Counted from the stretch's first letter, positions 34,199 to 47,204 are shown. The stretch is DNA of 64,000 nt from Poecilobothrus nobilitatus (GCA_947095535.1 OX352772.1:313110018-313174017); one strand, 5' to 3'. Notes: a model not told the origin generated them from the sequence alone. A program made the numbers and translations.

Positions 34199-35789
34199 AT
34201 GTCCTCAATCAAAAAAATAATATTTTATTGTTGTTTACTGTCATCATCAATTTTTGTATTAGCAAGGACAACAACCAATCAACAATATCAAAGTGTTATT
34301 AGAAATAGAAGAACATCAGTTTCATCATCATCACCAGCAATTTATACTGAACAATTTGATTTATCTGATTCAACATCCGGATCAGGAATACCTGTAACAA
34401 AAACTATTTATAATAAGGATAATATAAATATGAATAAGGATACAATAAATATACCATCATATACGACAGGACCGGCAAATGAAAATAGCTTTTGGAATGA
34501 TTTTTCATTATTTTATAAAGTTTATCGGCAATGTTCAAAAGAAGATTTAACAGTATGTTTAAAAATAAAATTGTTAACTGGTTTAGAAAAAGCATCACGT
34601 AGTATTAAAGAATTTAATTTAATAAATGGTATTAAATTTATTCGTGATGATACAATTGATCAAATTTCTGAACCATTATTAACCGAAAATGAAATTATTA
34701 CAAATTTACCAAGATCATTAGAAGCCAAAGATGAAACATTAAATAATTTAATTTTATCAAAAATACAATCATTTGTTAAAAGTCATACATTACAGGTGAG
34801 TTTGTTCAATTGATCTTATAAATAAATAATAAAAAAAAAGTATTGATCTTTTCATTTTTAATTTCAATTTTGGGCAACAAAAATACATAAGTTCTATTAA
34901 AAAATAAATCTATATTAAATTAAAATTTCACGATTCTCAAATTCAAAAATCATAATCACACTCATTTAAAATAAAGTAATTTATTAAAGTAATTAACAAG
35001 TTTGTTAAAACTCGAGGTTGTAATTAAAAAGCTCAAATTTCAACTCAACTCAAAATTTTGATCCGATTAATTATTATGACAGTTTAACTAGGAATTGCAT
35101 AATATGTATACCACTCAAAATATGAGTGGATTCAAAATGTGAGTTGAACTTAAGTTAAATGTAGCATATGAGTTCGTTGATTTACAGCCCTGCTAATTAA
35201 AGGCAATACAGTTAGATTTTAGAATATTAATATTAAATAAATAATTTCAAATATTTTAAACAAAAATGAATTAAAAAATTATAAAGACTGTATTATATTT
35301 AAAAAAAAAATGATTAAGACTGAGATCTATTTTACTTCAAGATATCTAAATTCTGTACTAAATTTTAAATGTTGCCTTCACCCGACCGACTATTTCCGAC
35401 TATAAATCCAACCATTTATTAAAATAAATTATATTTAATTCTATATATAGATTAAATTTGATGACAATGAAGATTTTGAAGAACGTTCATCTGAGGGTAG
35501 AAAAAAGAAAAAAGGACATGGTGCATTAATTATGATTCCATTATTATTGGGTGGAACATTTGTACCAATGGCATATGGTGCATTAGCATTATTGGCTGGT
35601 AAAGCATTAATTGTATCAAAATTAGCATTAGTATTGGCATCAATTATTGGTATTAAAAAATTATTAAGTGGTAGCTCACATAAAGAATCTGAAGTTGTTG
35701 TATCCGGTGGTCATAGTTCAGGATGGGGAAGAGATTTTGATTTAGCATATAGTGCATATGCACCAAAAGATTCAAGTAAGACAATGTAA
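34199..35789 (+). CDS. Osiris family protein (DUF1676), 311 aa, two exons
   Basis: Exon 1 is 34199-34795 (199 codons, ending in Gln after HTL) with donor GTGAGT. Exon 2 is 35451-35789 after a TATATAG acceptor, so the intron is 655 bp in phase 0. The protein starts with a signal peptide (about residues 1-22), then a Ser/Thr/Asn-rich variable region. Cys112 and Cys120 (CSKEDLTVC) begin the DUF1676 core, which continues to the HTLQ word at 196-199. A basic linker (RKKKKG) precedes a long hydrophobic segment (about 223-271) with LAGKALIVSKLALVLASIIG. The C terminus has DLAYSAYAP, the conserved Osiris tyrosine motif. Osiris proteins are insect-specific, transiently expressed in cuticle-secreting epithelia, and linked to endosomal trafficking and cuticle or pore formation. 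Same strand as the second Osiris gene, 18 kb downstream. I could not assign an Osiris number. The frame that reads on past 34795 is intronic. Confidence 0.92.
34796..35450 (+). other. Intron of first Osiris gene
   Basis: Starts GTGAGT and ends TAG. It is AT-rich with only a weak pyrimidine tract at the acceptor. Removing it joins two reading frames in phase 0 and brings the HTLQ word next to IKFDD, giving a continuous Osiris protein. Confidence 0.85.
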
Positions 35790-35906
35790 TAAAAAAGAAA
35801 AAAGAAAAAAAAAAAAAAAATTTATTCATAATTTATTTTTATGTATGATTTGTTTTTTTTTTTTTTGTATAATATGTAGAAAAACTTTAATTTTTTTTTA
35901 TTATTT

Positions 35907-35912
35907 AATAAA
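35907..35912 (+). terminator. Poly(A) signal AATAAA of first Osiris gene
   Basis: A canonical AATAAA lies 118 bases after the stop codon at 35789, in a T-rich 3' UTR. In such AT-rich DNA AATAAA is common, so position rather than sequence is the main support. Confidence 0.5.
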
Positions 35913-35949
35913 TCTTATTTATTTATTGTGTTATTTATTTATTTAAATT

Positions 35950-36685
35950 CATATTATTATAATCTATTTAATTTTATAGTAAATTTGACATATTTAGTTA
36001 ATTATTATAGTTAATTGATTTTTTGTCATTTTTCATTTTACTTTAATTTATTATAAAAGAAAAAAAGAATTTATGTACTGAATATTTCTTAAAAAAAAAA
36101 AAAACAAAAAAAAATTATTTTATAAATATTTATAGTTAAGTAAATCAAGTCAAATATAAGTGATTAAGTATTTAATTAATTATGATTTTTTATTTATTGT
36201 TTTATTGATTACGAATATCTAAATTCCAAAGGTAAAAATAAATAAAAAATAGTTTTTTTTTTCCTGTTAAATAAGGAACAGAAGAACAGTACAGCCGAAG
36301 CTTACCTAAATGGCACAAAAAGTTCTATTAAGTATCTAATTTTCAACTGGAACTTAATTGAAAATAACTTACCATGTAAAATTAGATACAATCAACGTTT
36401 TTTTTTCAATATTAAATTTAAATTCAACCAATTTGGACAATCTTGCACAAAAAAGTAAATTAGATGGTTGCTTTGCACTGTAAGAAGGTGCTTTGCAGAT
36501 TTCTTGATGCTGTATTTTTTGATTACAGGTAATTTATTACTTGTAAATAATTTATTTTTTTATAGATAAAAATATTTTACTTTATAGTAAAATAATAAAC
36601 TTATAAAAAATTCTTTAATGTTGCCTTTCTATAAAAAAAAGTCTAGTAAAAGACTTAAGAGTAAGTACACATATATAATATATAT
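35950..36685. other. AT-rich intergenic DNA
   Basis: No gene seen. A/T runs occur at about 36090-36115. Confidence 0.4.
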
Positions 36686-36690
36686 AAATA

Positions 36691-37108
36691 TTTTTTACTT
36701 TAATGAAGGCTTTTTTACTTTAAATGAATATAGTTTTTTTTTTATTTAAGTTTAGACATTTTTAGTTTAAGTGAATATTTTTTACTTTAAGTGAAAACAT
36801 TTTTCTTTTAAATTAAGAATCTTTACTTCGGTAATTTATGTTATACATTATATGTTTACTATATACATACATATATTTAAGTTCGCTAATACATATTTGC
36901 ATCTGATATTTATGAATCTAATATATATGCATATATTATGTATATTATATATATTTTTTTTATTTAACTTTTATTATAAATGCTTTCACTTAAATTAAAA
37001 AATCTTCATTTACATTAAAAATATCTTCACTTTTAGTAAGAACTCTTCACTTAAACTAAAAATACCTTCAGTTAAATTAAGAATATCTTCAGTTAAAGTA
37101 AAAAAGAT
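36691..37108. repeat. Foldback-like inverted array of ~20-bp subunits
   Basis: The left arm (36691-36810) has about four direct units close to tttttactttaagtgaa. The right arm (36981-37108) has about six units close to cttcacttaaactaaaaa, which is the reverse complement of the left unit. A 170-bp TA-rich core separates them. Long inverted arms built of short direct repeats are the signature of foldback elements. Confidence 0.75.
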
Positions 37109-37109
37109 A

Positions 37110-38180
37110 TATTAAGTTAGGAAAAAATCTGGTATTCAAATGAAAGAAGGTATAATATTATGTTTAAAACAAAAATGGATATAATTGTGGAATGAACAAT
37201 CGTTTATCATATTATATTTTGTGAAAGTGCATAAACTCGGTTCGGTTTTTGGAGATTTTAACACTTTCTTTTAAGTATATGTACTTCATTATTAATTAAA
37301 TATTCTAAAACAAATTTCTCACTATAAAAAAAATCGATTTAAATCAAAAAAATATGTATTCGTTACATACATTGACTACTACCAATCTTTGCAAGTTTTA
37401 AGCATATATTTTGCGCCAAACTTTGACAGTTTTAAACGTAAAACACTATTTTAAACGTCATTTAATATAATATATAGCAAAATATTTTTAATCTAGTTTC
37501 GAATATAACTGAAACTATTAGCTTAATAAGATAGGATATCACAAGTTGAATTCGGTACTGTTCAACAAGGCGAAATATTTGAATAAAATAATAATGACCG
37601 TGTATAAAATTAGAAAGAATTTTATTATTAGCAGAAACTTCGACTTTTGTTTATTTCAAAACAACTAGCAAGCAAGTAAGTTATAAATAACAAATATATA
37701 AGATACTTTTATTACCCTGAAAAGTTATTATATTAAGAAGCCCACCAGAATATCTAGTTGATTCTGATACTGGGCAAAAAGTTTTAAATTAGGTAAATAT
37801 ATAGCTTCTACAATATTTAGCTAAGTTCAAGAGATTTAATTTTTAACATATAGCTGTATATTAAAAGTAAAAAAAATCTAAACAGAAAACAAAACTTAAT
37901 AATACCATATTACCGTAAATGATTAAGAAAATTTCAAAATCTAAATATTCTCACATATAACATGTAATTGAAAAACTACCTATAGTTTGGGCGAAAAATT
38001 TATCGATTCTATAGGTAAGATATTCAACTATTGAATTTTAGTTAATGACAGAACGAATGAACTAAAAAAATATAAATATATTGTTTATAATGTTAAGATA
38101 TTTAATGTTTATCAAACTCGGGTCGTAGTGGTTCATTTGCCAACTTTTCAATCGGAAGTTCTTTTTATAATAATTAAAAT
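37110..38180. other. AT-rich intergenic DNA
   Basis: No supported feature. Confidence 0.4.
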
Positions 38181-38184
38181 ATAT

Positions 38185-38390
38185 ACCTACTACTGCATAT
38201 TGTAACTGTTGATGGCTCCATTTTACTGATAGCAAAATAGTAATAATAATTGACGGATTCATGGTTCTCTTACAGTTCCATTCCCCAATGCAAAAGTTTT
38301 CCTTTTCTTATCCTCTCTTATTCCTACTCTCTAGACAATATACTGCATTAGGAGTTAGGGGTTTTATCCCATCATCTTGGCAAGTAATAT
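38185..38390 (+). repeat. Dispersed repeat family C, copy 1
   Basis: The words tactgcatattgtaactgtt and tattcctactctctagaca, then atatactgcatta and tttatcccat, match the reverse complement of 47205-47315 in the same order. The patch is GC-richer than its flanks. No coding signal; probably a nonautonomous transposon. Confidence 0.65.
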
Positions 38391-41365
38391 TGATAAGTAT
38401 AAATCTGCCACTACCATGGAGCTTTTAGTTTCTTTGAGAAATTTCCATATCTCGAAGTAGGACGAAAAACTAAAAAATGATGAACATTTTTAAGAAAATT
38501 ATAATATCTAGTGGGATTATAATAGTGGGACTTAATAAAACATTCTTTTAAATTTGTTTATAAGTTTTTCAAAAAAAAAAGTAAACCACAATTTTACTTA
38601 ATAAAAATTTTCCTACAAAGCAATTCAAAAAAAAAACCATTTCATTTTTTAATTCATTATAGAGTCAAAATGTCTGGAAAATTTTATAAAAAAAAAAAAA
38701 AAAAATTAAATAAAATAAAATAAAAAAGTGAACGGGAAATTTAAAAAGATATTCTATACAAAAAATTCAAAATAAGTAAATCACTTCTTATATCTATTCT
38801 TGTTTTCTTTAACATTATGTAGAACAATAATTTATCGCATGCGATATTAGATAGGTATAAATAGTTTAATAAAGTTGAAAACAGCTTGTGTGGCGGTAAC
38901 AAAATTCATAATTTTATCTATACAACATAAAAAATATTTTTAATTTCTTTATAATTACAGTTTTTTTTTTTTTAAATATATTTTTTTTTCTTTTTTGTAA
39001 ATTTCGATTAAGAAAATTCAAGAAAAACTAGCTACAAAATCTAGTCCACATTAGCAACATCATTTTTAACTTAAGATAAATGGGAAAAAGGAATACAATT
39101 ATTATTAGAAAAGAATATTGTATATATATATATATTTGTTTTTTTTCTGGGGCCAGTAAAGTAAATTCAGGTATTATATTAGTAATATTTTCAACTTTTA
39201 AAATAGAAATGCAAAAAAAAAAAAATGTGCAACAGTAGTAACAAATTGATGCAACATAATTGTACATTATAAAATGTTCCTACACTTTTCCATATATGAA
39301 TATTTTTGTATACATATCATGCTATTTGATATGCTTGATTATTCTTTTTTCTCTCTCTCTTTCTCTCTTTGTATTTGACTATATCGTCGTTTTTATCTCT
39401 ATTTCTGATTTATTCAAAATTTTGTGTCATTAACGTGAAAGTTGAATGAGATTTTTTTTTTCTAGTAAAACAAGATCTAATCTAGCAAAAACTTTATACA
39501 CACTATACATATATATTTATCTACAATATAATAAAATAGTTAAAAAAAAAAACAGATTTTCTTCTTTTATTTATTGTGAATTTCGTGTATTGATCTGAAT
39601 TAATAAAACAAAAAAAAAAAAATCGCAATTAGAGCAAAATAAATAAATTAGTAAATGCCTATGTGTTCATATTATAGCAACATACGACTATAAGAAAAGT
39701 AATTTTTCTTTTTTGATTTATTTATTTACAATGATCTTCATTTAAAGTTTTTCTTCTGCATTTTTTTTTTTTTTTATTAGTGATTATGTTGCAAATAATT
39801 AATAAAAATAATTTAGAGATTTTTAATTGGAATTGTCAATGTCACAATTTTTGTTTTTGTTTTTTAAATACCTAAAGAGAAAATGAAATTTCTAATTAAT
39901 TTTTGATAAAAAAAAAAAAACAGATTCTAAGTCAAATATAAATTTTAATATAGGGAATAAACAAAATTCCATATATTATAGAAGATCATCGAAGGAAAAT
40001 TCACTACAAAAAATATTAAATCAAGCATACGTGCATTCTTACGTATGCTCACAGTTTTGACCACCGACACCCAACTAAAACTTCATCGTAGCTGAGATTA
40101 AGATATTTTAAATTTTGTTCGCTGATGGTTTGATTTAACATTTATCTTATCAAAATAATCATGAATTTTTTAAGGTTACGAGCTAACTCATTAATTTTGA
40201 ACATTTTCTTAACGAATAAGTCATTAAAAGAGTTGATTGTTTTTCTGATTTGGGTGTGATCCTCGATAATAGGTTGAACTTCAAGAGTCACTAAGTATAG
40301 TTTCATAATTGATAAAGCTAACTCAACTCTAAAGATTTTCTTATGCTTTGATATTACGAAACATTTCTTCAATACTTTTATGTAAGTCCTATCCTTGCAT
40401 ATTTAAGTCAAGTAAGGTTTCGCTATCGTAATATATAGACATTTCACGTGTTCACACAGTGTTTCTTGGGCTGATCCCATACATCTTCCATCTTATGAGC
40501 CTCGACTTTTTTTGGTTAACTTAAATTCATTACAGTCACGTACGTCTTTTAGTGGCTGAAATCATGTTTGTTCAGAAAATTATTTCTGCTTATTGTTTCC
40601 TTTTTAATTTCCTCTCGTGAATAAATGTGTTATAGAGAAAATTCAAACAATTTGAGATCAGTAGAGCTTTCAAATATCTTATATTACTTTACAGACTACG
40701 GAAAATTTCAGCTTATTTGGCGTATGTTAAGAGAGACAAACAATTTCTGAGCTTTTCGCTTTAATAAATACAATTTACTTTACAATGCTAAATAGGAGAT
40801 TGATTTTTCTTTATTAGGTATCTAGTTTCCAACAATCATTCAAATTCACTAACAGTAATTAAGTAGTTTAGTTTTTATTTACTAATAAACTAATTCAAGT
40901 AAATGGTGACTAAATATTATTCAGGTTCGTGATCATTATCAGAATTATGAATTAATTGATTCGTGTACTAAACGTCAACAACCATTTTATTAAAAGAAAG
41001 ATTTTCTCTAATCGGGGTTCGTTCAATTTTATCTTTGACGAACCCGACAGAATATTGAAGTCAATATTCTGTTCTACACAACTAGATACAATCATATTAC
41101 AATTTCAATTTCCTCTAGATACTAATACTACATAGTTCCAGTTTGAAAATTCAGTTTGTTAAAATTTTATATTAAGCCACAGTGAATTTGAAAGACTTAT
41201 GCTATAAGGTTACTTTTTGACTGACTTACTTTTATAAGAAGATTATTTTATTTATGGTTTTTCGTATATAGGCTAAGTTATTATTACCTGCCTCAAACGA
41301 TGAATTAGGTGCACAAAATAAAACATTAACTAATCGAAAATTTAAATTTAGAAAACTTTTTTTGT
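38391..41365. other. AT-rich DNA, no supported gene
   Basis: Homopolymer runs dominate up to 39950. The stretch 40000-41200 is less repetitive and contains a 76-codon minus-strand frame (40142-40372) of normal amino-acid composition that I do not recognise. It has no clear splice partners, so it is not called. A hairpin sits at 40024-40049. Confidence 0.4.
40024..40049. repeat. Perfect 9-bp hairpin agcatacgt/acgtatgct
   Basis: Arms 40024-40032 and 40041-40049 flank an 8-base loop. The sequence just downstream (gaccaccgacacccaac) is unusually C-rich for the window. It could be a transposon subterminal hairpin, such as a Helitron-like end, but a CTRR end was not found next to it. Confidence 0.7.
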
Positions 41366-41369
41366 TTTC

Positions 41370-41690
41370 TTCGAGGGATAAGTAAACATCTTCTAAGGAC
41401 AGTAAAAAAAAATGTACGCGACTACAATTGCTTTATCAGCGCGTGGAATTTTAACCCACTAAACACCACCTCAATTTTGAATTAAACAATACATTAGAGA
41501 ACCTTTAGTACTTGTTTGGGCAAAAATATTCTGCTATAGAGAAAAGATAGTGTTAAGGTTTGCAGAAGCTTCGTTCATCGCAGAAGATGTAATCGTTGTC
41601 CATAAACCTATGTAAATTTAAATGTTATAATTCTCAATTTGAGGAAAAATATGGGGTGACAAATAGTTCGATATTCGCGATATTAATCTC
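41370..41690 (+). repeat. Dispersed repeat family D, copy 1
   Basis: It shares ccactaaacaccacctc (41457 on) with 57560, and the surrounding order also aligns: a gaggataagta-like word before, aaacaata, tttagtact, a gtaatc word and a cgcgat/gcgatct word after. Both copies are in plus orientation and non-coding. Confidence 0.65.
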
Positions 41691-42089
41691 TTATGAAATG
41701 TCATAAAAATTGAACGTGAATATAAACTTTAAAAGAAATATTTGAAATAAAACTTGCGAATTAAAAAGAAACTATTAAAAATAATTTAAGTAAGCCCTAA
41801 AGAAAAAATAAAATATTATATAACTTTCCAGTTATTTTATAATCAAGTTACCAATCAAAACTATGTATTATAAACAAAAAATCAAATTTAATGTTTTAAA
41901 AATTTATATATTATTTTATTAAATGTAAATTAGAATTGAATTAATTTCAAAGTGTTTTCTTTAAAATTAACGAAAACAATAAAAATTATTACCTTATTTT
42001 ATGATTATTTGAAAGGAAAAGTAATTAAAAATTTTAAAATATCCAATTTTTTGTCAGAAGAATACTAAACGAACTTTTATTAATAGAAA

Positions 42090-42690
42090 CACCGAACCAG
42101 TGACGTAAACTATTTATAGGTGAAGCGAGTAACTATTACTGTTATATACTGTTATAATGTGCAAAGTGTTAAAGAGCGCGACAAGAATAAGTCGTTTACT
42201 AAAAATTATTTGCTTAGGGTGATGAATATGTGTCCTGCTGTAATTCGTTTTTTATTTAAAGATGCCATTTACTTTAATTTATGTATTTAAAAACAATCTA
42301 AGTAGATTATTTATTTTAATTAATGGCAAATGCTAATAATTAAATAAATTATTTTTTTATAAGACCATAGAGTAGTGGAGTAGACAAATATAGTGGAGTT
42401 TTGTTTTTTGAAGAATAAAGTCATCAACTTTTTTAAATCACATATAATTATATGGCTTCATCGTAAGTAATAATAAAACTTCTACTATATATTACCTTAT
42501 CTGTTATCTGTATTAAAAATTATAATTAGTAATAATTATGTATTACTTTGCCTGTAACAGTATATGTTCTGCAAAACATAACGCTTTGAAAACTAAAAAT
42601 TATAAAAAATTATCTGAGAAATACAATTGGGCAGGAAACGTTAAAATGGACAGAGCGCTAAAATCGTATAGTTACGTCACTGCATCCAAC
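42090..42690. mobile_element. hAT-like MITE, 585 bp, with target duplication
   Basis: Terminal inverted repeats are cagtgacgtaaactat at 42098 and, inverted, atagttacgtcactg ending at 42682. They agree except for one inserted base. The flanking octamers caccgaac (42090-42097) and catccaac (42683-42690) match at 6 of 8 positions, as expected of an aged 8-bp hAT target duplication. Subterminal words are also inverted (ctgttatatactgttat versus aacagtatatgttct; aaagagcgcg versus cagagcgct). No transposase frame is present, so it is nonautonomous. Related MITE superfamilies with other duplication lengths fit less well. Confidence 0.8.
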
Positions 42691-43830
42691 TAAATGCGTA
42701 AATAAGTTCGAACAATATTTTCTAATATAATTCAATATAATCTATAATATGTATCTATACACGTTAAAAGTAATTTCTTTCATTTTCACCCAAAATTTTT
42801 ATATAAAAATTACAATAAAAAAATTATAATCACTAATTCTGTATGCAATATAAGTATATAATTATTTTATTTAATGTTTTCGTTATTCGGATATTTGAAC
42901 TTTTTACTTGTAATTTTATGACATTTTCACTTTTAAATTCTTAAACGACTTTTATGAATTAATTATCACCTTAAAGTAAAACATTAAAACTTTTAAAAGA
43001 AAACAAAATTAAAAATAAAAAATATTTTCTCTAGATTTGATAATTAGACTTCCATAAAAATAATGGATAGTTGAGGAGAGTTTTGTTGTTATTTTTTCTT
43101 TTATAAATGGAATATAATTGTGTCAACAAAAAGGCATTTAATTTTTTTTCTATTTTTTTTTTTTTTTATTCAAATTTTTAATGTAAAGAAAGTCCAAATT
43201 AGGAGGGATTTCTTTAGTATAGTGCCACAATGCGTTCAAAATATTTAAGTAATTAAATAAAAGTGATTGGACGATCCTACATATAAATAAAAAACAGAAA
43301 ACTAATTATTGATAAAATAATTTCGATAGGGTTAATCGCTGAATCGATTGATGGGGGGATCGATGGATTTGAGGTAATCATTGATTTCATTAATTTCAGA
43401 TTCAATCTTAACGTGAAATAGTCATTTATAAATAATTTTCAAATGTTTAATAAATTATTATTAAAATTACAATCAATACCACCCTCTAATTATGTTCAAA
43501 ATAATTTTACGGTTGTGAGTTATAAACCATAAAGTAAAAATGTTTACTTTTATTTTTAATGATATTAATTGTATATTTGTAGGTATATATTATATGTTTA
43601 TATTTTTCTATTTATAATAATATATAAGTAGTATTAATTTGATATTAGTCAATTATTATTGAATGGATTGATGATTGCTAACTGAATTAAGAATGTTATC
43701 GCCTAAAGATAATGGAATATTATGGGCAAAATGGTAAAAATACATCCGATTCAAATTATATTTAAATGGAGTTTTTCAATTGTGTGACCTAAATATATGC
43801 AATAACTAAAAGAAAACTAAATTTTTCTAC
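42691..43830. other. AT-rich DNA, no gene seen
   Basis: No supported feature; a short GC-richer patch (43325-43380) contains tgatggggggatcgatgg. Confidence 0.4.
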
Positions 43831-43836
43831 TTTAGT

Positions 43837-44131
43837 TATTTTACTTCTAGGGACTTCGGTAGTCTAGTGAATAGGCGTGTGGCGTATTAACCGAAGGAGT
43901 GTGGGTTCGATCCCTACACAGGTTGTAAGTGTTTTTTTCTTTACATACCTCCCATACGACCAAATATAATGTAAATATGTCGTATATAATATAAACAAAA
44001 TAAATAATATTAGTATATAATTTAATAATAGTATAAAAACCTAATGGCCTTTAGTAGCCGATGGTTCAATAATATTGCATTACATTTATGTATGTAATAT
44101 TAATATAAATAAATAAATAAATATTTTACTT
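43837..44131 (+). mobile_element. tRNA-derived SINE family A, complete copy with target duplication
   Basis: The element (about 43847-44121) is bounded by a 10-bp direct repeat tattttactt at 43837-43846 and 44122-44131. The head carries an A-box-like tagtctagtgaataggcg and a good B box, gggttcgatccct, at about 43909, with a T-arm-like stem around it, so it derives from a tRNA. The body is AT-rich and ends in (aaat)n. It contains tagccgatggttcaataata, shared with the minus-strand copy at 61521. It is not a functional tRNA because no acceptor stem can be paired. Confidence 0.9.
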
Positions 44132-44134
44132 GTT

Positions 44135-46868
44135 GTTGTTTATTATTGTTACTTCTTCTGTTCTGGTAATATGTATTTAATTTTAACTGATAGGTTTTTT
44201 AATATTATTATAAATTCAAAGAAAAAATTTTTATTACCAATACTTCAAAAAAAAATCACTGTTTATTTATTTTATATCTTTTATATTGACATTGTTGTTA
44301 GAGCATTTCCCAATAATATATGACTATTATTCCCTTATTTTAAAGCTAATATCAATTTCCCCAATATTATTATATTTTTAAAGAAAAGTTTTCTTACCCC
44401 AGTTAAATACGAAATGGGAAGTGACATTTTTTAGAACCCCTATTTAACCCTTCTTGTTAGAATCATTAATTTTTTTTTTTTAATATCAGTGTGTGTCTAA
44501 ATTATTGTTTTTTTTTTTTTTGTAGATTTTCATAAGAATATTTTCTTTTCACTTTTTATTTCGTTCTTTTGCAAATTTACCTATACATTTTACAATTCTA
44601 AGTTTTTTTCAAATAAATTTTCACTATAGACAATAAATAATAATGAAGATTACCCCAAGATACAAGCTGTAAACATAAAAACTATTAAAAACAATAAAAA
44701 CAAAACGCATTTTTAGTATAAAATAAAAAAAAAAAAATTAATTAGTAAACTAAACACATATATATTTAATAAATAAAATAATGGATGATAATGAGAACTT
44801 ACCGGCATATTAAACGACAGCAAAATGACAAAGTTTTAACATTTTAAAATCAAGAAGAAAATGAAAAAAATGAAAAAAAAAAATAATTAAACTTCAAGAA
44901 ACATTGAATATATAAAAAAAAATAAAAAAAAATTGAAGAAAATGAAGAGAAAAAAAATGAGAAATACAATTTATTTGAAATTAACAAAACTAAATGATAT
45001 ATAATATAAGATATACAGGTAAATTTTAAAAATAAAAGCAAATAATATAATAAAGGTCAATTTTATACAGGTGAAACTTTTGAAACAAAAGTCGTCTACA
45101 TTGTTTTAGAGAAAAAAAAGTTTCTAATTTCTTAGAAAAATGTTCAAGACTATGTTATGTGCATATAATAATAGTACATAGTAATAATAAATAATAATAT
45201 ATAATAAAAGATAAAGATATAATAAAAAAAAAACACAGAAATTGAAATCATCTTGTAGAAGATTACATGAGAAAGGAAATATCTGATTTGTAATAGATAC
45301 ATTTAGCAAACTAACATTTAATAAACAAAATACTAATAAAAATTTAAAAAATAATATATATACATATATATATATATATATACATATCTATTAACATTAA
45401 GATTCATTAAAATAAAAGTTGCTTTCATTTTATTTAATTTTTCTATTATATACCAGTGCAATTTATCTTCGAAAAACGACAACTCAATAAAAAACAAAAA
45501 AAAGAAATGAGAAATATGTATAAATTCAATAATGTTGTTCCAACCTATTATATGGTATTAAGAACAAGTGTATAAAAACAAAGCAAACAAATTTTTCTAT
45601 TGTACCTTATATTATGGTTATATGCATTTGGATTCAAATAAATTTAATAGCTTAACTAAATCTCAAGAATTATTTTGTATAGATCTCTCCCGGTAATAGT
45701 AATTTCAATTGATTTCACTTTTATATATGTGGAAAAATTTTACCTAATATATTTTAGTAAACAGGACATTTTGCAATTTTCTATCTGGCAAAATGAGACA
45801 ATTCGGAAAAAGGTATTTTTTCAATACATATACTTTTCAAATATTATTCTTACAATCCTGAATAATCAACTCTTAGTGCCGGTGTACATGTTCATGTTTT
45901 CGTGTGTTCATGTGTTTCAACTTTTAGACGTTCATGCTTTTGACGTTTCTTTTTTCTCTTTTTTTCTCACAAGAGAAAACAAGACACAAAACTTGAATGA
46001 AAAGTTGCGATATGAACGAAATTTTTAGGCAATTTTTCATTCATCTCGCAATTTTCTGTAATTCGCAATTTTTTTTATAAAAATTTAGGCAATCTACTGT
46101 GAAAAAAAATAAAATAAAAATAATAGTAAAAATAATATTAAAAATAATAACAAAAATAACATTAAAAATAATATTAAAAGTCATAATAAAAATAAAAAAT
46201 AAATTAACAATGGTGTTTTTTGTTTAATAATTATTAACTAATTAATTTAATAATTATTTAATAAATATTTAACAATTTTTAATAAATATTTTCTACAAAA
46301 CGCCGAACACAACCTTCTTATAAAAGAAACAAAAAAAAATGAAAAAATGACATTGACAATAAAATGCTTTCAATTTGATTTTCTCGTATACATAGAGAAC
46401 AGATTTGACGTTTTTATGGTTTCAGGGAATTTTTCGATCATGTTCATGAACGTATTCATCGGCTCTAAGATTTCTTACTAACTACTTGCCAGATTTCTTA
46501 CTTTTTGACAAATGAATTAAGGTAAACTAGAATGCTCCCACTTGGAAAATCGTCTTTCGAAGGATATCAATTTTCTTACAATCTTTTGCAAATGAATAAA
46601 TTTTAACAAGTTTTTCCAAATCGGTGATCATAACAGAAGATAGCTGAATAAAATATAAAATTAAAAAAAAATTAAGTTTTGATACATTTAGGTGATACAA
46701 TATCGTACCAAGAGTTTCTTTCAAAATAAAACACGAAAACTATACATAACCGCAAAATATTATAATCATTCATTTTATGCTAACTCTTTTTTGATCTTCT
46801 TTTTTGGAACTGAATACTTAAGATATACCTCGTTTATAACTAATTTTAGGGACCTACAGGGTTCTTTC
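44135..46868. other. A/T-tract DNA, no supported gene
   Basis: The longest frame (45675-46028, 117 codons, plus) is Phe/Ile-rich, lacks a domain and has a tgttcatgt-rich simple stretch near its end. Minus-strand frames at 44850-45309 are low-complexity. TA repeats occur at 45350-45390. Confidence 0.45.
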
Positions 46869-46872
46869 ATTT

Positions 46873-46927
46873 TATTAGTATTTAGTAAGTCTTTTATTAG
46901 TATTTAGTAAGTCTTTTATTAGTATTT
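46873..46927. repeat. 22-bp minisatellite, 2.5 units
   Basis: The unit tattagtatttagtaagtctt plus tt starts at 46873, 46895 and 46917 with no mismatch, then stops after half a unit. Confidence 0.95.
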
Positions 46928-46929
46928 TG

Positions 46930-47200
46930 AAAATAGTTTTGAAGTGAAATAATTTTTGACGTAGGTCAAACATAGCTACATTTATATGGGCTTCTAAACG
47001 GATGTTATATTTCATTTCATATTTTTTATTTCTTCTTTATACTAGAAATCACTAGATTTCTCCGTAAATTGTAATTTTCTGTGCTACCTACCATATTAAA
47101 TAACACTGTATATAGTTACGTAAACACTTACCATGATATACCTACTTTACCTTAGAAAAATTTGAAGGCTGTTTTTGGAGGAACCTCCCCCTTTAGCCTA
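46930..47200. other. Intergenic DNA, nothing seen
   Basis: No feature supported in this stretch. Confidence 0.4.
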
Positions 47201-47204
47201 TATA

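Noticed and set aside
34199..34813. Single-exon 204-aa version of the first Osiris protein
   Set aside because: It reads through a good GTGAGT donor and would lack the hydrophobic segment and C-terminal motif found in the exon at 35451.
43850..43925. Possible functional tRNA gene
   Set aside because: A and B boxes are present but no acceptor stem pairs, the unit has an AT-rich body with an (aaat)n tail and a target duplication, and a second copy exists, so it is a SINE.
45675..46028. 117-codon plus-strand open frame
   Set aside because: Phe/Ile/Tyr-rich, no domain, no splice or promoter context; long frames of this type occur by chance in T-rich DNA with few stop-forming patterns.
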